A stretch of DNA of 7,661 nt, taken from the NCBI GenBank assembly GCA_937927845.1, contig CALFXE010000020.1:1-7661 (forward strand), read 5' to 3'. A program made the position numbers and the translations under genes. Under the pieces are notes generated by a model that was given only the letters and a program-made list of their open reading frames with translations, was not told the DNA's origin and made no database searches. The stretch comes from an uncultured Paludibacter sp. (GTDB taxonomy: Bacteria > Bacteroidota > Bacteroidia > Bacteroidales > Paludibacteraceae). This document shows positions 1 through 7,617 of the stretch, piece by piece (the stretch's first letter is position 1; each line of letters starts with the position of its first letter).

Positions 1-22
1 GTTGTCATTCAGAAAGTTATGA
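1..22 (+). CDS. Possible 3' end of an upstream gene (very partial)
   Basis: The frame starting at base 2 reads LSFRKL and then stops with TGA at 20-22. This stop overlaps the ATG at 19-21 as ATGA, the classic arrangement of translationally coupled genes. Only six codons are visible, so neither the product nor the reality of the gene can be judged. A second frame (from base 3) also stays open for nine codons before a TGA at 30-32. The case rests only on the tight spacing of the rest of the operon. Confidence 0.25.
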
Positions 23-1335
23 TTGGCGGTGAAATAAGTGATAAAGTCAGGAAAACAACACACTACTTCTGTCTTATTTCTGTTTTGCTGATTTTTATCG
101 GATGCTCATCGTCGTCTGACAATATCCCAACATATAAAGTTGAAAGAAATGATTTTGACGACTTCGTTATTGTTGAGGGTACTGCCGAACCTATGACTTC
201 CACAGCTTTATATGCTCCTGATAATGTTCAAGGTATAGCGATTTATCTGATTCCAGATGGGACTTTAGTGAATGAAGGAGATATAGTATGTGAAATTGAA
301 GATAAAAATATCGAAAATGAATTGGAGACCAACTTGATAAATCTTGAAACTGCTATAGCAAGCTTCAATAAAACCAAAGCAGATTTGAACTTACAAATGG
401 CTTTATTGGAAGCTGATGTTAAAACTATTGAAGCAACAACTGAAATAGCAAATCTCGACTCACTTGGATTATTATACTCTACCGAAAACAATAAAAAGAT
501 TAGAGAGTTAGAAATACTTAAAGCTCAATTAAGTAAACAAAAATTAGAAGAAAGGCTACTTAAACTAAAGGTAATTCAAGAATTTGAAGTTAAAAGACAA
601 GAAAATTCAATACAACGTTTTAAGAATATAGTCAACTCTTTGCAAGAAAGAATGAGTGCACTTGTTATTAAAAGTCCGAAAGCCGGTATAGCAATAAGAT
701 CAATGCATTGGGTAACGGGTTTAAGAATAATTGAAGGAGATGTGGTGTTTAGCAGCATGCCAATAATCACTATTCCTGACATGAGTCAGGTGAAAATTGT
801 TATTAATGCTACAGAATCTGAGTTTAAGAGGATTAATGTTGATAATAAAGTGAAATTTACATTTGATGCTATGCCTGAAAATGAAGGGTGGGGTATTATC
901 AAGAAAAAATCACCGATCGGGGTACAAATGAAACGAAACTCCAAAGTTAAATATTTTGTTGTCGAGACATCGGTTGATAGTTTATTAGAACCTGTTACAG
1001 CCGGCATGTCGTCTTTGTGTAAGATCTCGGTTAATCATATTAACGATACTATTACAATTCCACAAATTGCTGTGTTTTCAGAAGACTCTATGAAGGTGGT
1101 GTATGTTAAGCAAGATAAATATTTTGAAATGAGACAGATAATTACAGGCAGTTCATCTTTGAAAACTGTTGTTGTGCCAGCAGGTCTTTCTGAAAAAGAA
1201 GAAATTGCACTTTTAAAGCCTCGTAATACAGATGTCAAAACGAAAACTCTATTACCGGATTCCATCGTTAACAAATATAATGGTAAGCGTGTTTACCTTC
1301 AAAATAAATCATTTTCACAACTAATTTATCAATAA
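19..1335 (+). CDS. Lipoprotein periplasmic adaptor 1 (HlyD/MacA-like membrane fusion protein)
   Basis: Predicted periplasmic adaptor linking the ABC permease encoded downstream to the TolC-like channel. A hydrophobic stretch (about residues 16-28) ends in a lipobox-like FIGC with Cys29, so it is probably a lipid-anchored protein. The first half of the lipoyl (barrel-sandwich) domain is at about 50-95, with DGTLVNEGD at 80-88. A long, charged alpha-helical hairpin follows at about 97-214. The second lipoyl half (about 215-255) has SPKAGIA and IPDMS. A beta-barrel domain covers about 256-338 and a membrane-proximal domain about 339-400. The last 38 residues form a tail not seen in the other two adaptors. 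It is the most divergent of the three: the WSTGNK...WSG pattern of adaptor 2 is WVTGLR...FSS here. The frame is open to the window edge, but ATG 19 gives a sensible signal peptide. No substrate can be inferred. Confidence 0.88.
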   Translation: MIGGEISDKVRKTTHYFCLISVLLIFIGCSSSSDNIPTYKVERNDFDDFVIVEGTAEPMTSTALYAPDNVQGIAIYLIPDGTLVNEGDIVCEIEDKNIENELETNLINLETAIASFNKTKADLNLQMALLEADVKTIEATTEIANLDSLGLLYSTENNKKIRELEILKAQLSKQKLEERLLKLKVIQEFEVKRQENSIQRFKNIVNSLQERMSALVIKSPKAGIAIRSMHWVTGLRIIEGDVVFSSMPIITIPDMSQVKIVINATESEFKRINVDNKVKFTFDAMPENEGWGIIKKKSPIGVQMKRNSKVKYFVVETSVDSLLEPVTAGMSSLCKISVNHINDTITIPQIAVFSEDSMKVVYVKQDKYFEMRQIITGSSSLKTVVVPAGLSEKEEIALLKPRNTDVKTKTLLPDSIVNKYNGKRVYLQNKSFSQLIYQ

Positions 1336-1336
1336 A

Positions 1337-2584
1337 ATGAACTGTGTAGAAAGAATTTATATATTAACTATTATGATTATTACAATCGGATTTTTTGCCG
1401 GTTGTAAGAAAAAAGAACAACTTGATGTCCCTGTTTCAAAAGTGTTAAAAGGAGATTTTTATCTTGAAATATATGAAGAGGGAGAAATAGAAGCTGTTAA
1501 CTCTACAAATATATCATCACCAATGATATCATGGAGGTATGGAAGTCTGAAAATTATAAAGATAATTAATGATGGTACTGAAGTTAATGCGGGTGATACA
1601 ATAGTTGTTTTTGATCCATCAGAGGTTAGAAAGAGTATTGTAGAAGCTGAGGCGAGATTAGAGATGAGCTTGGCAGAACTGGAAAAGATGGAGGCACAAC
1701 ATCATTCTGATATAGAGGAGCTAAAAGCAGATATTGAGATTACACAGCTATCCAATGAGATTTCAAAGATAAGGTTTGAATCCGCAGCATATGAGTCGGA
1801 CATCAAAAGAAAGGAAATTAAACTGAATCTTGATAAAGCAGGTATAGCCCTTGATAGAGCTAAAGAACAGATGGATAATCGTTTGAAAATCCAGAAAGAA
1901 GAGGTTAAGCAGAAAAAGCTATCAATCAGTCAGGATAGAAACAGACTTGCCGAAGCACACGAAACCTTAGATAAATTGTTCTTAATTTCGCCTTCACCAG
2001 GTATTGCTATCATTAATCATAACTGGAGTACAGGGAATAAGTTTCAAGTGGGAGACCAATGCTGGTCGGGTTTTCCATTAATTCAGCTTCCTGATTTGTC
2101 GGCTCTAAGGGCTAATGTGAAAATTAACGAAATAGACATTGCAAAGATTAGTAAAGGCTTAAAAGTAGAGATAAAGCCCGATGCATTCACCGATAGTGTT
2201 TTCCATGGAGAAGTTTCATCAGTAGCTAATCTTGCTGTTAATAAAGACAATAAATCAAAAGTTAAAGTATTTCCTGTAGAGATTAGTATTAATGGTACTG
2301 ATGAAAAATTACTTCCCGGCTTAACAGTAAGTTGTAGAATTATTTTAGGAAAACTTGAAAACGTATTGTCTGTTCCAATAGAATCTATTAATACAGAGGG
2401 AGATAATAAATATGTTTATAAGAAGATATCAGGAGGATATGATAAAATCAAAGTTACTACAGGTGAAAGTAATAAGAATTATGTCATTATAAATGAGGGT
2501 TTAACCGAAGATGATGTTATTGCGTTGATGGATCCTTTTCATAACAAAAAGGATGATGAATCAAACAAGCAAAAGGAGGAATAA
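1337..2584 (+). CDS. Lipoprotein periplasmic adaptor 2 (HlyD/MacA-like membrane fusion protein)
   Basis: Second paralogous adaptor, starting one base after the stop of adaptor 1, so probably translationally coupled. The signal peptide ends in FAGC with Cys23, followed by KKKEQ; no acidic surface-export signal is evident, so it should face the periplasm. The lipoyl half-motif carries Trp66 and NDGTEVNAGD at 78-87. A highly charged coiled-coil hairpin runs about 95-213. The second lipoyl half has SPSPGIAI, NWSTGNK (229-235), VGDQCWSG (238-245) and LPDLS (251-255), the fullest set of adaptor-family motifs among the three. A beta-barrel lies at about 256-337, ending LLPGLTVSCRI, and a membrane-proximal domain with VLSVPIESI (343-351) extends to about 400. 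A polar Lys/Glu-rich tail closes the protein. It looks like the most canonical adaptor in the operon and, by analogy with MacA, should contact the permease's periplasmic domain. Confidence 0.9.
   Translation: MNCVERIYILTIMIITIGFFAGCKKKEQLDVPVSKVLKGDFYLEIYEEGEIEAVNSTNISSPMISWRYGSLKIIKIINDGTEVNAGDTIVVFDPSEVRKSIVEAEARLEMSLAELEKMEAQHHSDIEELKADIEITQLSNEISKIRFESAAYESDIKRKEIKLNLDKAGIALDRAKEQMDNRLKIQKEEVKQKKLSISQDRNRLAEAHETLDKLFLISPSPGIAIINHNWSTGNKFQVGDQCWSGFPLIQLPDLSALRANVKINEIDIAKISKGLKVEIKPDAFTDSVFHGEVSSVANLAVNKDNKSKVKVFPVEISINGTDEKLLPGLTVSCRIILGKLENVLSVPIESINTEGDNKYVYKKISGGYDKIKVTTGESNKNYVIINEGLTEDDVIALMDPFHNKKDDESNKQKEE
2574..2579 (+). promoter_or_regulatory. Strong Shine-Dalgarno sequence deciding the start of adaptor 3
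   Basis: AGGAGG lies six bases before the ATG at 2586. It sits within the last codons of adaptor 2 (Lys-Glu-Glu-stop). This favours ATG 2586 over the in-frame ATG at 2553, which would put a polar 11-residue extension in front of the lipoprotein signal peptide. The other genes here have only A/T-rich leaders, as is usual in Bacteroidota. Confidence 0.7.
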
Positions 2585-2585
2585 T

Positions 2586-3581
2586 ATGATTAAACAGACA
2601 TTAAAAAGATCAGTCCTTTTTTGTTTGATAGTTTTTTTGATAAGCTCATGTAGTAATAAAAAAGGAAAATATGATAATCTTACTGATGCAGTTTCAGGCA
2701 GTAGGATTGTGGAGACAGGGGAACTCGCTGCAATTGATTCACGATCATTTGTCTTGTCACGTTATAAACATTGGCATCAAATGAAGATTGTAGGACTGCT
2801 AAAACATGGTTCAGAAGTAAAAGCAGGTGATTCCATTATACAATTAGATCCTACAGAAATTAAAAAATATATAATTGAAAGAGAAAGTCAGCTCGAAACT
2901 CAATATGCTGTATTAGAAAAGCTACTTGTAGAATTGCAAAACAAGGTACAAGACTTAGATTCAAGGCTTCAAAACGAAAAATCTTCTTTTAACCTTAAAA
3001 AGTTGGAGTTGGAGTCGTCTCAGTTTGAAACAGCAAAGAATTTGAAAATCAAAGAACTTGAATTCAAGCAAGCTGAAATAAGCTTAAATAGAGTTGAAAA
3101 ACTGATTGAATACAATAAAATATTATCGTCAACAACATTAAAGATTGAAAAAATTAAACATCAGCAGCTTGAAAGGGATATTACAAGCACATATGAACTT
3201 CTTCCTACTCTGACAATACGTACACCTATTTCAGGTATTTTTCAAATTGCATTAAATGGGCGAACACGCGACATGTTAAAAATAGGGGATGATTTATATC
3301 AAGGTAATAACTTAGGTAATGTGCCTGATTTAACATGGATGAAAGTGAACACGACAGTAAATGAAGTAGATTATTTTAAGCTTCGTTTGGGACAAAAAGT
3401 CGTTGTGAGATTGGATGCTTTGCCTGATGTCGCCTTTGATGGAGAAGTTAGTTATCTGGGAAAACTCTGTAAATTAAAAAACAATACCTCACGACAGAAA
3501 GTCTTCGATGTAGAAGTTAAAATGCTGAAATCTGATACTCGATTAAAGCCGGGTATGACAGTAAGTTGTGAATTTTTATAA
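2586..3581 (+). CDS. Lipoprotein periplasmic adaptor 3, short form without membrane-proximal domain
   Basis: Third adaptor of the operon, 331 residues from ATG 2586, one base after the stop of adaptor 2. The signal peptide ends in LISSC with Cys22. The first lipoyl half has Trp63 and KHGSEVKAGD (73-82). A Lys/Glu/Leu-rich hairpin of about 110 residues (about 95-207) follows. The second lipoyl half has RTPISGIF and VPDLT (246-250), but the family's WxxG and WxG motifs are replaced by NGRTRD and YQG. The beta-barrel (about 251-331) ends KPGMTVSCEFL, and translation stops at exactly the point where adaptors 1 and 2 enter the membrane-proximal domain. The stop is nine bases from the permease start, so no remnant of that domain is left. 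It is probably a working short adaptor, since the frame is intact and well initiated, but its contact with the permease must differ from MacA. An old deletion is the alternative. Confidence 0.88.
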   Translation: MIKQTLKRSVLFCLIVFLISSCSNKKGKYDNLTDAVSGSRIVETGELAAIDSRSFVLSRYKHWHQMKIVGLLKHGSEVKAGDSIIQLDPTEIKKYIIERESQLETQYAVLEKLLVELQNKVQDLDSRLQNEKSSFNLKKLELESSQFETAKNLKIKELEFKQAEISLNRVEKLIEYNKILSSTTLKIEKIKHQQLERDITSTYELLPTLTIRTPISGIFQIALNGRTRDMLKIGDDLYQGNNLGNVPDLTWMKVNTTVNEVDYFKLRLGQKVVVRLDALPDVAFDGEVSYLGKLCKLKNNTSRQKVFDVEVKMLKSDTRLKPGMTVSCEFL

Positions 3582-3590
3582 TAAAAGAAC

Positions 3591-4829
3591 ATGCAATACG
3601 GTGAAAATATAAGATTGTCTTTTCGAGGATTAATCGATCATAAATTCAGGTCGTTCCTGACTATGCTGGGTATTATTTTCGGTGTAGCATCGGTTATTAC
3701 TATGCTTTCGATAGGTGAAGGAGCAAAAAGGGAAGCGATAGCAAAATATCAGGATTTGGGTGTGAATAATATCATAATCAGAGAAAAAAAGATGTCCGAT
3801 ACTGAGATTGAAGAGGTTAGGGCAAAATTCTCACAAGGCTTATCAATTCAGGATGCTGAAGTAATAAAAGATATAGTTCCGGGAGTTATAGGTACAGCTT
3901 CCCAAGCTGAAATAAGCACAGAGGTTAAATATGCCGACAGATCGGTTAAGTCGACAATTATAGGCGTTACACCAGGATTTATTGACATGATGAATGTAAA
4001 AACTTCCAATGGTGTCTTTATCAATCAGGAACATTATGATAAGGGATTGAAAGTGTGTGTGTTAGGTGCAAGTGTGGTTATGACTCTTTTCAGAGATCAA
4101 AATCCGATAGGTGAAATGATTAAAATTGAAGATCAGTGGATGGAAGTTGTAGGTGTGTTGCAATCTAAAACTCTTTTCACAGAAACGGTGGGAGAGTTGG
4201 CGGCAAGAGATTTAAATACTGATATATATGTACCTTTATCTGCATTCCTCAATCGTTTTACGCCCGAAAATCCTTTAACGAGCGAGATTCAGCAGATAAC
4301 TGTACAGATGGAAAGCTCTAATCATTTAATTGAAAGTTCGAGATTGATAGATGCAATTCTACAAAGACATCATTTCAATAATGTAGATTATAACATCGTT
4401 GTTCCATATGAATTATTACGTCAAGAAGAAAAAGAACGTCAGATATATAACTTCTTATTAGGAGCAATTGCTGCAATATCTTTACTTGTAGGTGGAATAG
4501 GTATTATGAATATTATGTTGGCTACAGTAATGGAGCGCACACGTGAAATCGGTATCAGAAGGGCAGTAGGTGCGAAAAAAGCCGATATAATGAGTCAGTT
4601 TGTTACAGAAGCAGTTGTAATAAGCATTACAGGAGGTATAATAGGCGTTTTGCTTGGTATCTCATTATCGTTAATAGTATCTCTTTTTACCGATATAAAT
4701 ACTTACATACAATTATATGCAATTGTTATAGCTTTTGGTTTTTCTGTATTAGTCGGGATTAGCTTTGGATACTTGCCGGCAAAGAATGCAGCCAATCTGA
4801 AACCCATAGATTCAATACGTTACGAATAA
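3591..4829 (+). CDS. MacB/FtsX-type ABC transporter permease
   Basis: Inner-membrane subunit of a type VII (MacB-like, mechanotransmission) ABC transporter. It has the expected layout of four membrane segments at about residues 21-43, 286-311, 338-365 and 376-395. A large periplasmic MacB-type core domain (about 44-285) sits between the first and second. After segment 2 comes the conserved cytoplasmic coupling region ERTREIGIRRAVGAKK (315-330), which contacts the ATPase. The C-terminus NLKPIDSIRYE matches the usual MacB-family end (PxxALRYE-like). At 412 residues it is full length for a permease without a fused nucleotide-binding domain; the ATPase is the next gene. Family knowledge says such pumps move substrate from the periplasm through TolC instead of across the inner membrane. 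The leader is A-rich (ATAATAAAAGAAC) without a clear Shine-Dalgarno. FtsX and LolCE are less likely given the adaptor and TolC neighbours. Confidence 0.95.
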   Translation: MQYGENIRLSFRGLIDHKFRSFLTMLGIIFGVASVITMLSIGEGAKREAIAKYQDLGVNNIIIREKKMSDTEIEEVRAKFSQGLSIQDAEVIKDIVPGVIGTASQAEISTEVKYADRSVKSTIIGVTPGFIDMMNVKTSNGVFINQEHYDKGLKVCVLGASVVMTLFRDQNPIGEMIKIEDQWMEVVGVLQSKTLFTETVGELAARDLNTDIYVPLSAFLNRFTPENPLTSEIQQITVQMESSNHLIESSRLIDAILQRHHFNNVDYNIVVPYELLRQEEKERQIYNFLLGAIAAISLLVGGIGIMNIMLATVMERTREIGIRRAVGAKKADIMSQFVTEAVVISITGGIIGVLLGISLSLIVSLFTDINTYIQLYAIVIAFGFSVLVGISFGYLPAKNAANLKPIDSIRYE

Positions 4830-4850
4830 CAATATCAATAATAAATTGAA

Positions 4851-5534
4851 ATGCTGATAGAAATAAAGAATTTATCGAAAAATTACATAATGGGCGAGTT
4901 GGAAGTACCTGCTCTTATTGATATTAATTTGCAAATTCAACAAAATGAATATGTAGCTATCATGGGACCATCAGGTTCGGGAAAATCAACATTGATGAAT
5001 ATTTTAGGATGTTTAGACACACCTACTTCAGGCGAGTATTTATTTAAAGATAAAGACGTTAGTGTGTTGGATGATGATGACTTATCGACTATGAGAAATA
5101 AAGAAATAGGTTTTGTTTTTCAGAATTTCAACTTACTGCCAAAATTAAATGCATTGCAAAATGTAGAGATGCCTTTGATTTATGCGGGAATTAGATCTCA
5201 AGAACGAAAAATGCTTGCTTTAGAATCGTTGAATAAAGTCGGACTGTCTGAACGTACACACCATAAGCCAAGCGAGTTGAGTGGCGGACAGCGTCAAAGG
5301 GTTGCTGTTGCAAGAGCATTGGTTACAAAGCCGGGAATTCTTTTAGCAGACGAGCCTACAGGCGCTTTGGATTCTAAAACGGGAGAGGAAATTATGGCTT
5401 TATTTAAACAATTGCATCAGGATGGAAACACCATTATAATAATTACTCACGAGCAAGAAATAGCTAATCACGCAAACAGAATAATTCACATACGTGATGG
5501 TAAAATTTATAGTGATAATGTAAATAACAAATAA
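4851..5534 (+). CDS. LolD/MacB-type ABC transporter ATP-binding protein
   Basis: Cytoplasmic ATPase that powers the permease encoded immediately upstream. All catalytic motifs are present: Walker A GPSGSGKST (39-47), Q-loop Gln91 in VFQNFNLLP, signature LSGGQRQR (143-150), Walker B ILLADEPT with Asp167 and catalytic Glu168, D-loop ALDS (172-175) and switch His200 in ITHE. The 227-residue length and the LMNILGCLDTPTSGEY segment are typical of the LolD/MacB/FtsE group. It should act as a dimer on two permease copies. The start is supported by the usual N-terminus (MLIEIKNLSKNY) and an AT-rich leader; it begins 21 nt after the permease stop. No sequence abnormality is visible, so it is expected to be active. 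Confidence 0.97.
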   Translation: MLIEIKNLSKNYIMGELEVPALIDINLQIQQNEYVAIMGPSGSGKSTLMNILGCLDTPTSGEYLFKDKDVSVLDDDDLSTMRNKEIGFVFQNFNLLPKLNALQNVEMPLIYAGIRSQERKMLALESLNKVGLSERTHHKPSELSGGQRQRVAVARALVTKPGILLADEPTGALDSKTGEEIMALFKQLHQDGNTIIIITHEQEIANHANRIIHIRDGKIYSDNVNNK

Positions 5535-5546
5535 ACAACTACTTAT

Positions 5547-7073
5547 ATGTTACTTTCAAATTTAGTCAGGTTTAAAAAGATTATTTTTTATTCTAAAAGA
5601 ATAACTGCAATTGTTTTCTTATTTGTTTGTTTGTTTTATCAGGCAAACGCCGAAATTTATCACTTAGATTTGGAAAAGAGTATTGATATTGCTAAAGAAA
5701 AGAGTTATGTTATGCTTCGGTTAGAGCAAGATTTAAAAATTGCAGAATATAATTTAAAATCGGCAACGAGCAAATTCAAGACTCATATTGATTTGAATTT
5801 CGTGTCTCCGCAATTTACTGAAACTGTTCGTCAGTATGAGGATAGTACGGGGATATATTTTTATCCGGTTAAGCAGTTAAATTATCAGGGTAATATTTCC
5901 ATTAACCAACCTTTGCCTACTGATGGTAATGTGTTTATACGTTCAGGAATGTCTAATTACGATGATTTCTATAAAGATATTCGTTCAACTTATCTCAATA
6001 CTCGTATTGGTTTTACTCAACCTTTAGATGCTTTTTATGGCTATAACTCAATAAAATCGTCATTTAAGCAAGCTGAACTTGCATATGAACGTTCCAAAAA
6101 GCAGCTCAAACGTGAAGAATTAAATCTTATATATAATGTAAGTAATGCGTTTTACAATCTGCTTTCAGTACAGAAAAGTGCTGATATTGCTTATTTGGAT
6201 TTGGAAAGACAAACGGACGCATTTCAAATGTCGAAAAATAAATTTGAAGCCGGATTAATCAGAGAAGTAGATGCTCTTCAAATGGAAGTTGACTTGGCTG
6301 AAGCTCAAAATAATTATGAATTAGCACTTGTAAATCAGGGAGCTGCAATGAATGTGTTTAAAGAAGCAATCGGGATAGAGCTAAGTGACAGTGTAAGCTT
6401 GACTAACGAACTAAAATATGAAGTCATAATAGTCAATCCTGATCAGGCTGTGCAGTTGGCTTTAGAAAACAGATCAGAGATTCGCGAGCAAGAGATTCAG
6501 ATAGAACTAAGTAAGTTAAGCCTTAAAAGACAAAAAGCTGATGGGATGATACGTGCTGATCTTACTGCTTATTATGAAAAGGCAGGTGTGAGTGGACAAC
6601 CTATAAGTACTTCATTCCTACAATCTTTACAAAATTCGTATGATGATTTTGTTGTACGTCCACAGAATTTTGGAGTCGGATTTACTGTAAATATCCCATT
6701 ATTAGACTGGGGTGAAAATAAAGCCTTAGTTAATGCAGCCAAATCAAGATTAAAACAAAATGAGCTTCAAAAGACAGAAGTGCAGAGAAGTATAGAGCGG
6801 GAAGTCCGCAATTTAGTAGCAGATTTAAATAGTAGTTTAAAGCGATTGCAATTACTTGAGAAAAATATAGTAGTAGCAGAAAAGAGCTTTGAAATTACGA
6901 GACTTCGTTTCTCCGATGGAGATATTGACAGTCAGGCTTTAGCTTTAGAACGTAACAGATTAAATAATGCTTACAACTCACACTTGCGAGCTTACATAAG
7001 CTATCAACTTATGTTAGCCGAACTAATGCGCAAAACCTTTTATGATTTTCAACGAAATGAATTGATAAAGTGA
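5547..7073 (+). CDS. TolC-family outer membrane efflux protein
   Basis: Outer membrane channel of the export machine, expected to be a trimer with a beta-barrel in the outer membrane and an alpha-helical tunnel in the periplasm. A signal peptide with a long basic n-region precedes a likely cleavage site after YQANA (Ala35). There is no lipobox, unlike many OprM-type relatives. Two repeats of the outer membrane efflux protein fold are visible. Repeat 1 (about 38-275) contains the strand-like GFTQPLDAFYGYNSIKSSF and the helix FEAGLIREVDALQMEV (233-248). Repeat 2 (about 296-495) contains the family hallmark IPLLDWGENKA (383-393) and RFSDGDIDSQAL (454-465). At 508 residues it is somewhat longer than E. 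coli TolC, with an expanded beta region at about 83-160. It lies 12 nt after the ATPase and is probably the last gene of the transport operon. Confidence 0.93.
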   Translation: MLLSNLVRFKKIIFYSKRITAIVFLFVCLFYQANAEIYHLDLEKSIDIAKEKSYVMLRLEQDLKIAEYNLKSATSKFKTHIDLNFVSPQFTETVRQYEDSTGIYFYPVKQLNYQGNISINQPLPTDGNVFIRSGMSNYDDFYKDIRSTYLNTRIGFTQPLDAFYGYNSIKSSFKQAELAYERSKKQLKREELNLIYNVSNAFYNLLSVQKSADIAYLDLERQTDAFQMSKNKFEAGLIREVDALQMEVDLAEAQNNYELALVNQGAAMNVFKEAIGIELSDSVSLTNELKYEVIIVNPDQAVQLALENRSEIREQEIQIELSKLSLKRQKADGMIRADLTAYYEKAGVSGQPISTSFLQSLQNSYDDFVVRPQNFGVGFTVNIPLLDWGENKALVNAAKSRLKQNELQKTEVQRSIEREVRNLVADLNSSLKRLQLLEKNIVVAEKSFEITRLRFSDGDIDSQALALERNRLNNAYNSHLRAYISYQLMLAELMRKTFYDFQRNELIK

Positions 7074-7104
7074 AACTAAATTCAATGATAACCCTCTAAT
7101 GACA

Positions 7105-7617
7105 TAACGAATATTGAGTGAACAAACTTTTACTTTTTCGCCGGTAGAATACCTTAATATTCATCGTAGATTATTTAGAGGCACTTACAAATTCGCAGGA
7201 AAAATTCGAGATTACAACATAACTAAAAAAGAATGGGTGTTGAATGGTGAAACTGTTCTCTATGCAAGTGCTGACAGTTTGAAAACAACATTGGAATATG
7301 ATTTTGAGCAAGAGAGAAAATTTAATTACAAAGGATTAAGCGAAGAGGAAATCATTGAACACATTGCACACTTCATTTCCTATCTGTGGCAAATACACGC
7401 TTTTGGCGAAGGCAATACACGAACAACAGCCATCTTCTTAATCAAGTATCTGCGGAAACTTGGTTTTAAAGATGTGAATAACGACTTGTTTGCCTATAAT
7501 TCTTGGTATTTTCGTAATGCACTTGTAAGAGCTAATTACGAAGATTTATCAAAAGGCATTCACAAATCAGAAAAGTTTTTGATTCGTTTTCTTTCAAACT
7601 TATTACTTAACGTGAGT
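7105..7617. repeat. Short imperfect direct repeat flanking the Fic reading frame
   Basis: TAACG-AATAT-TGAGT at 7105-7119 and TAACG-TGAGT at 7608-7617 share both five-base halves in the same order, with a five-base insertion in the left copy. The left copy contains the in-frame stop and the TTG start of the Fic frame; the right copy lies where similarity to Fic relatives seems to end. The coordinates span both copies and the gene between them. The match is short and could be chance in AT-rich DNA. Confidence 0.3.

Noticed and set aside
243..1274. Four minus-strand frames of 68-82 residues opposite adaptor 1
   Set aside because: They lie wholly antisense to a well-supported gene, have no recognisable motifs or leaders, and are low-complexity hydrophobic translations of a reversed AT-rich gene.
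2553..2585. Earlier in-frame ATG for adaptor 3
   Set aside because: It would overlap adaptor 2 by 32 bases and add a polar 11-residue extension before the signal peptide; ATG 2586 has AGGAGG at ideal spacing.
3843..4034. Minus-strand frame of 63 residues opposite the permease
   Set aside because: It is antisense to the conserved periplasmic domain of the permease and resembles no protein family I know.
19..7073. Type I secretion system or RND efflux pump
   Set aside because: The permease has the MacB/FtsX four-segment layout with a periplasmic core, not a fused HlyB-type exporter or a 12-segment RND pump, and no RTX-type substrate is present.
7074..7113. Terminator or promoter between the TolC and Fic genes
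   Set aside because: No hairpin followed by a T-run and no TAnnTTTG-type promoter element could be found in these 40 bases. Two ATGs there open frames of only four and two codons.
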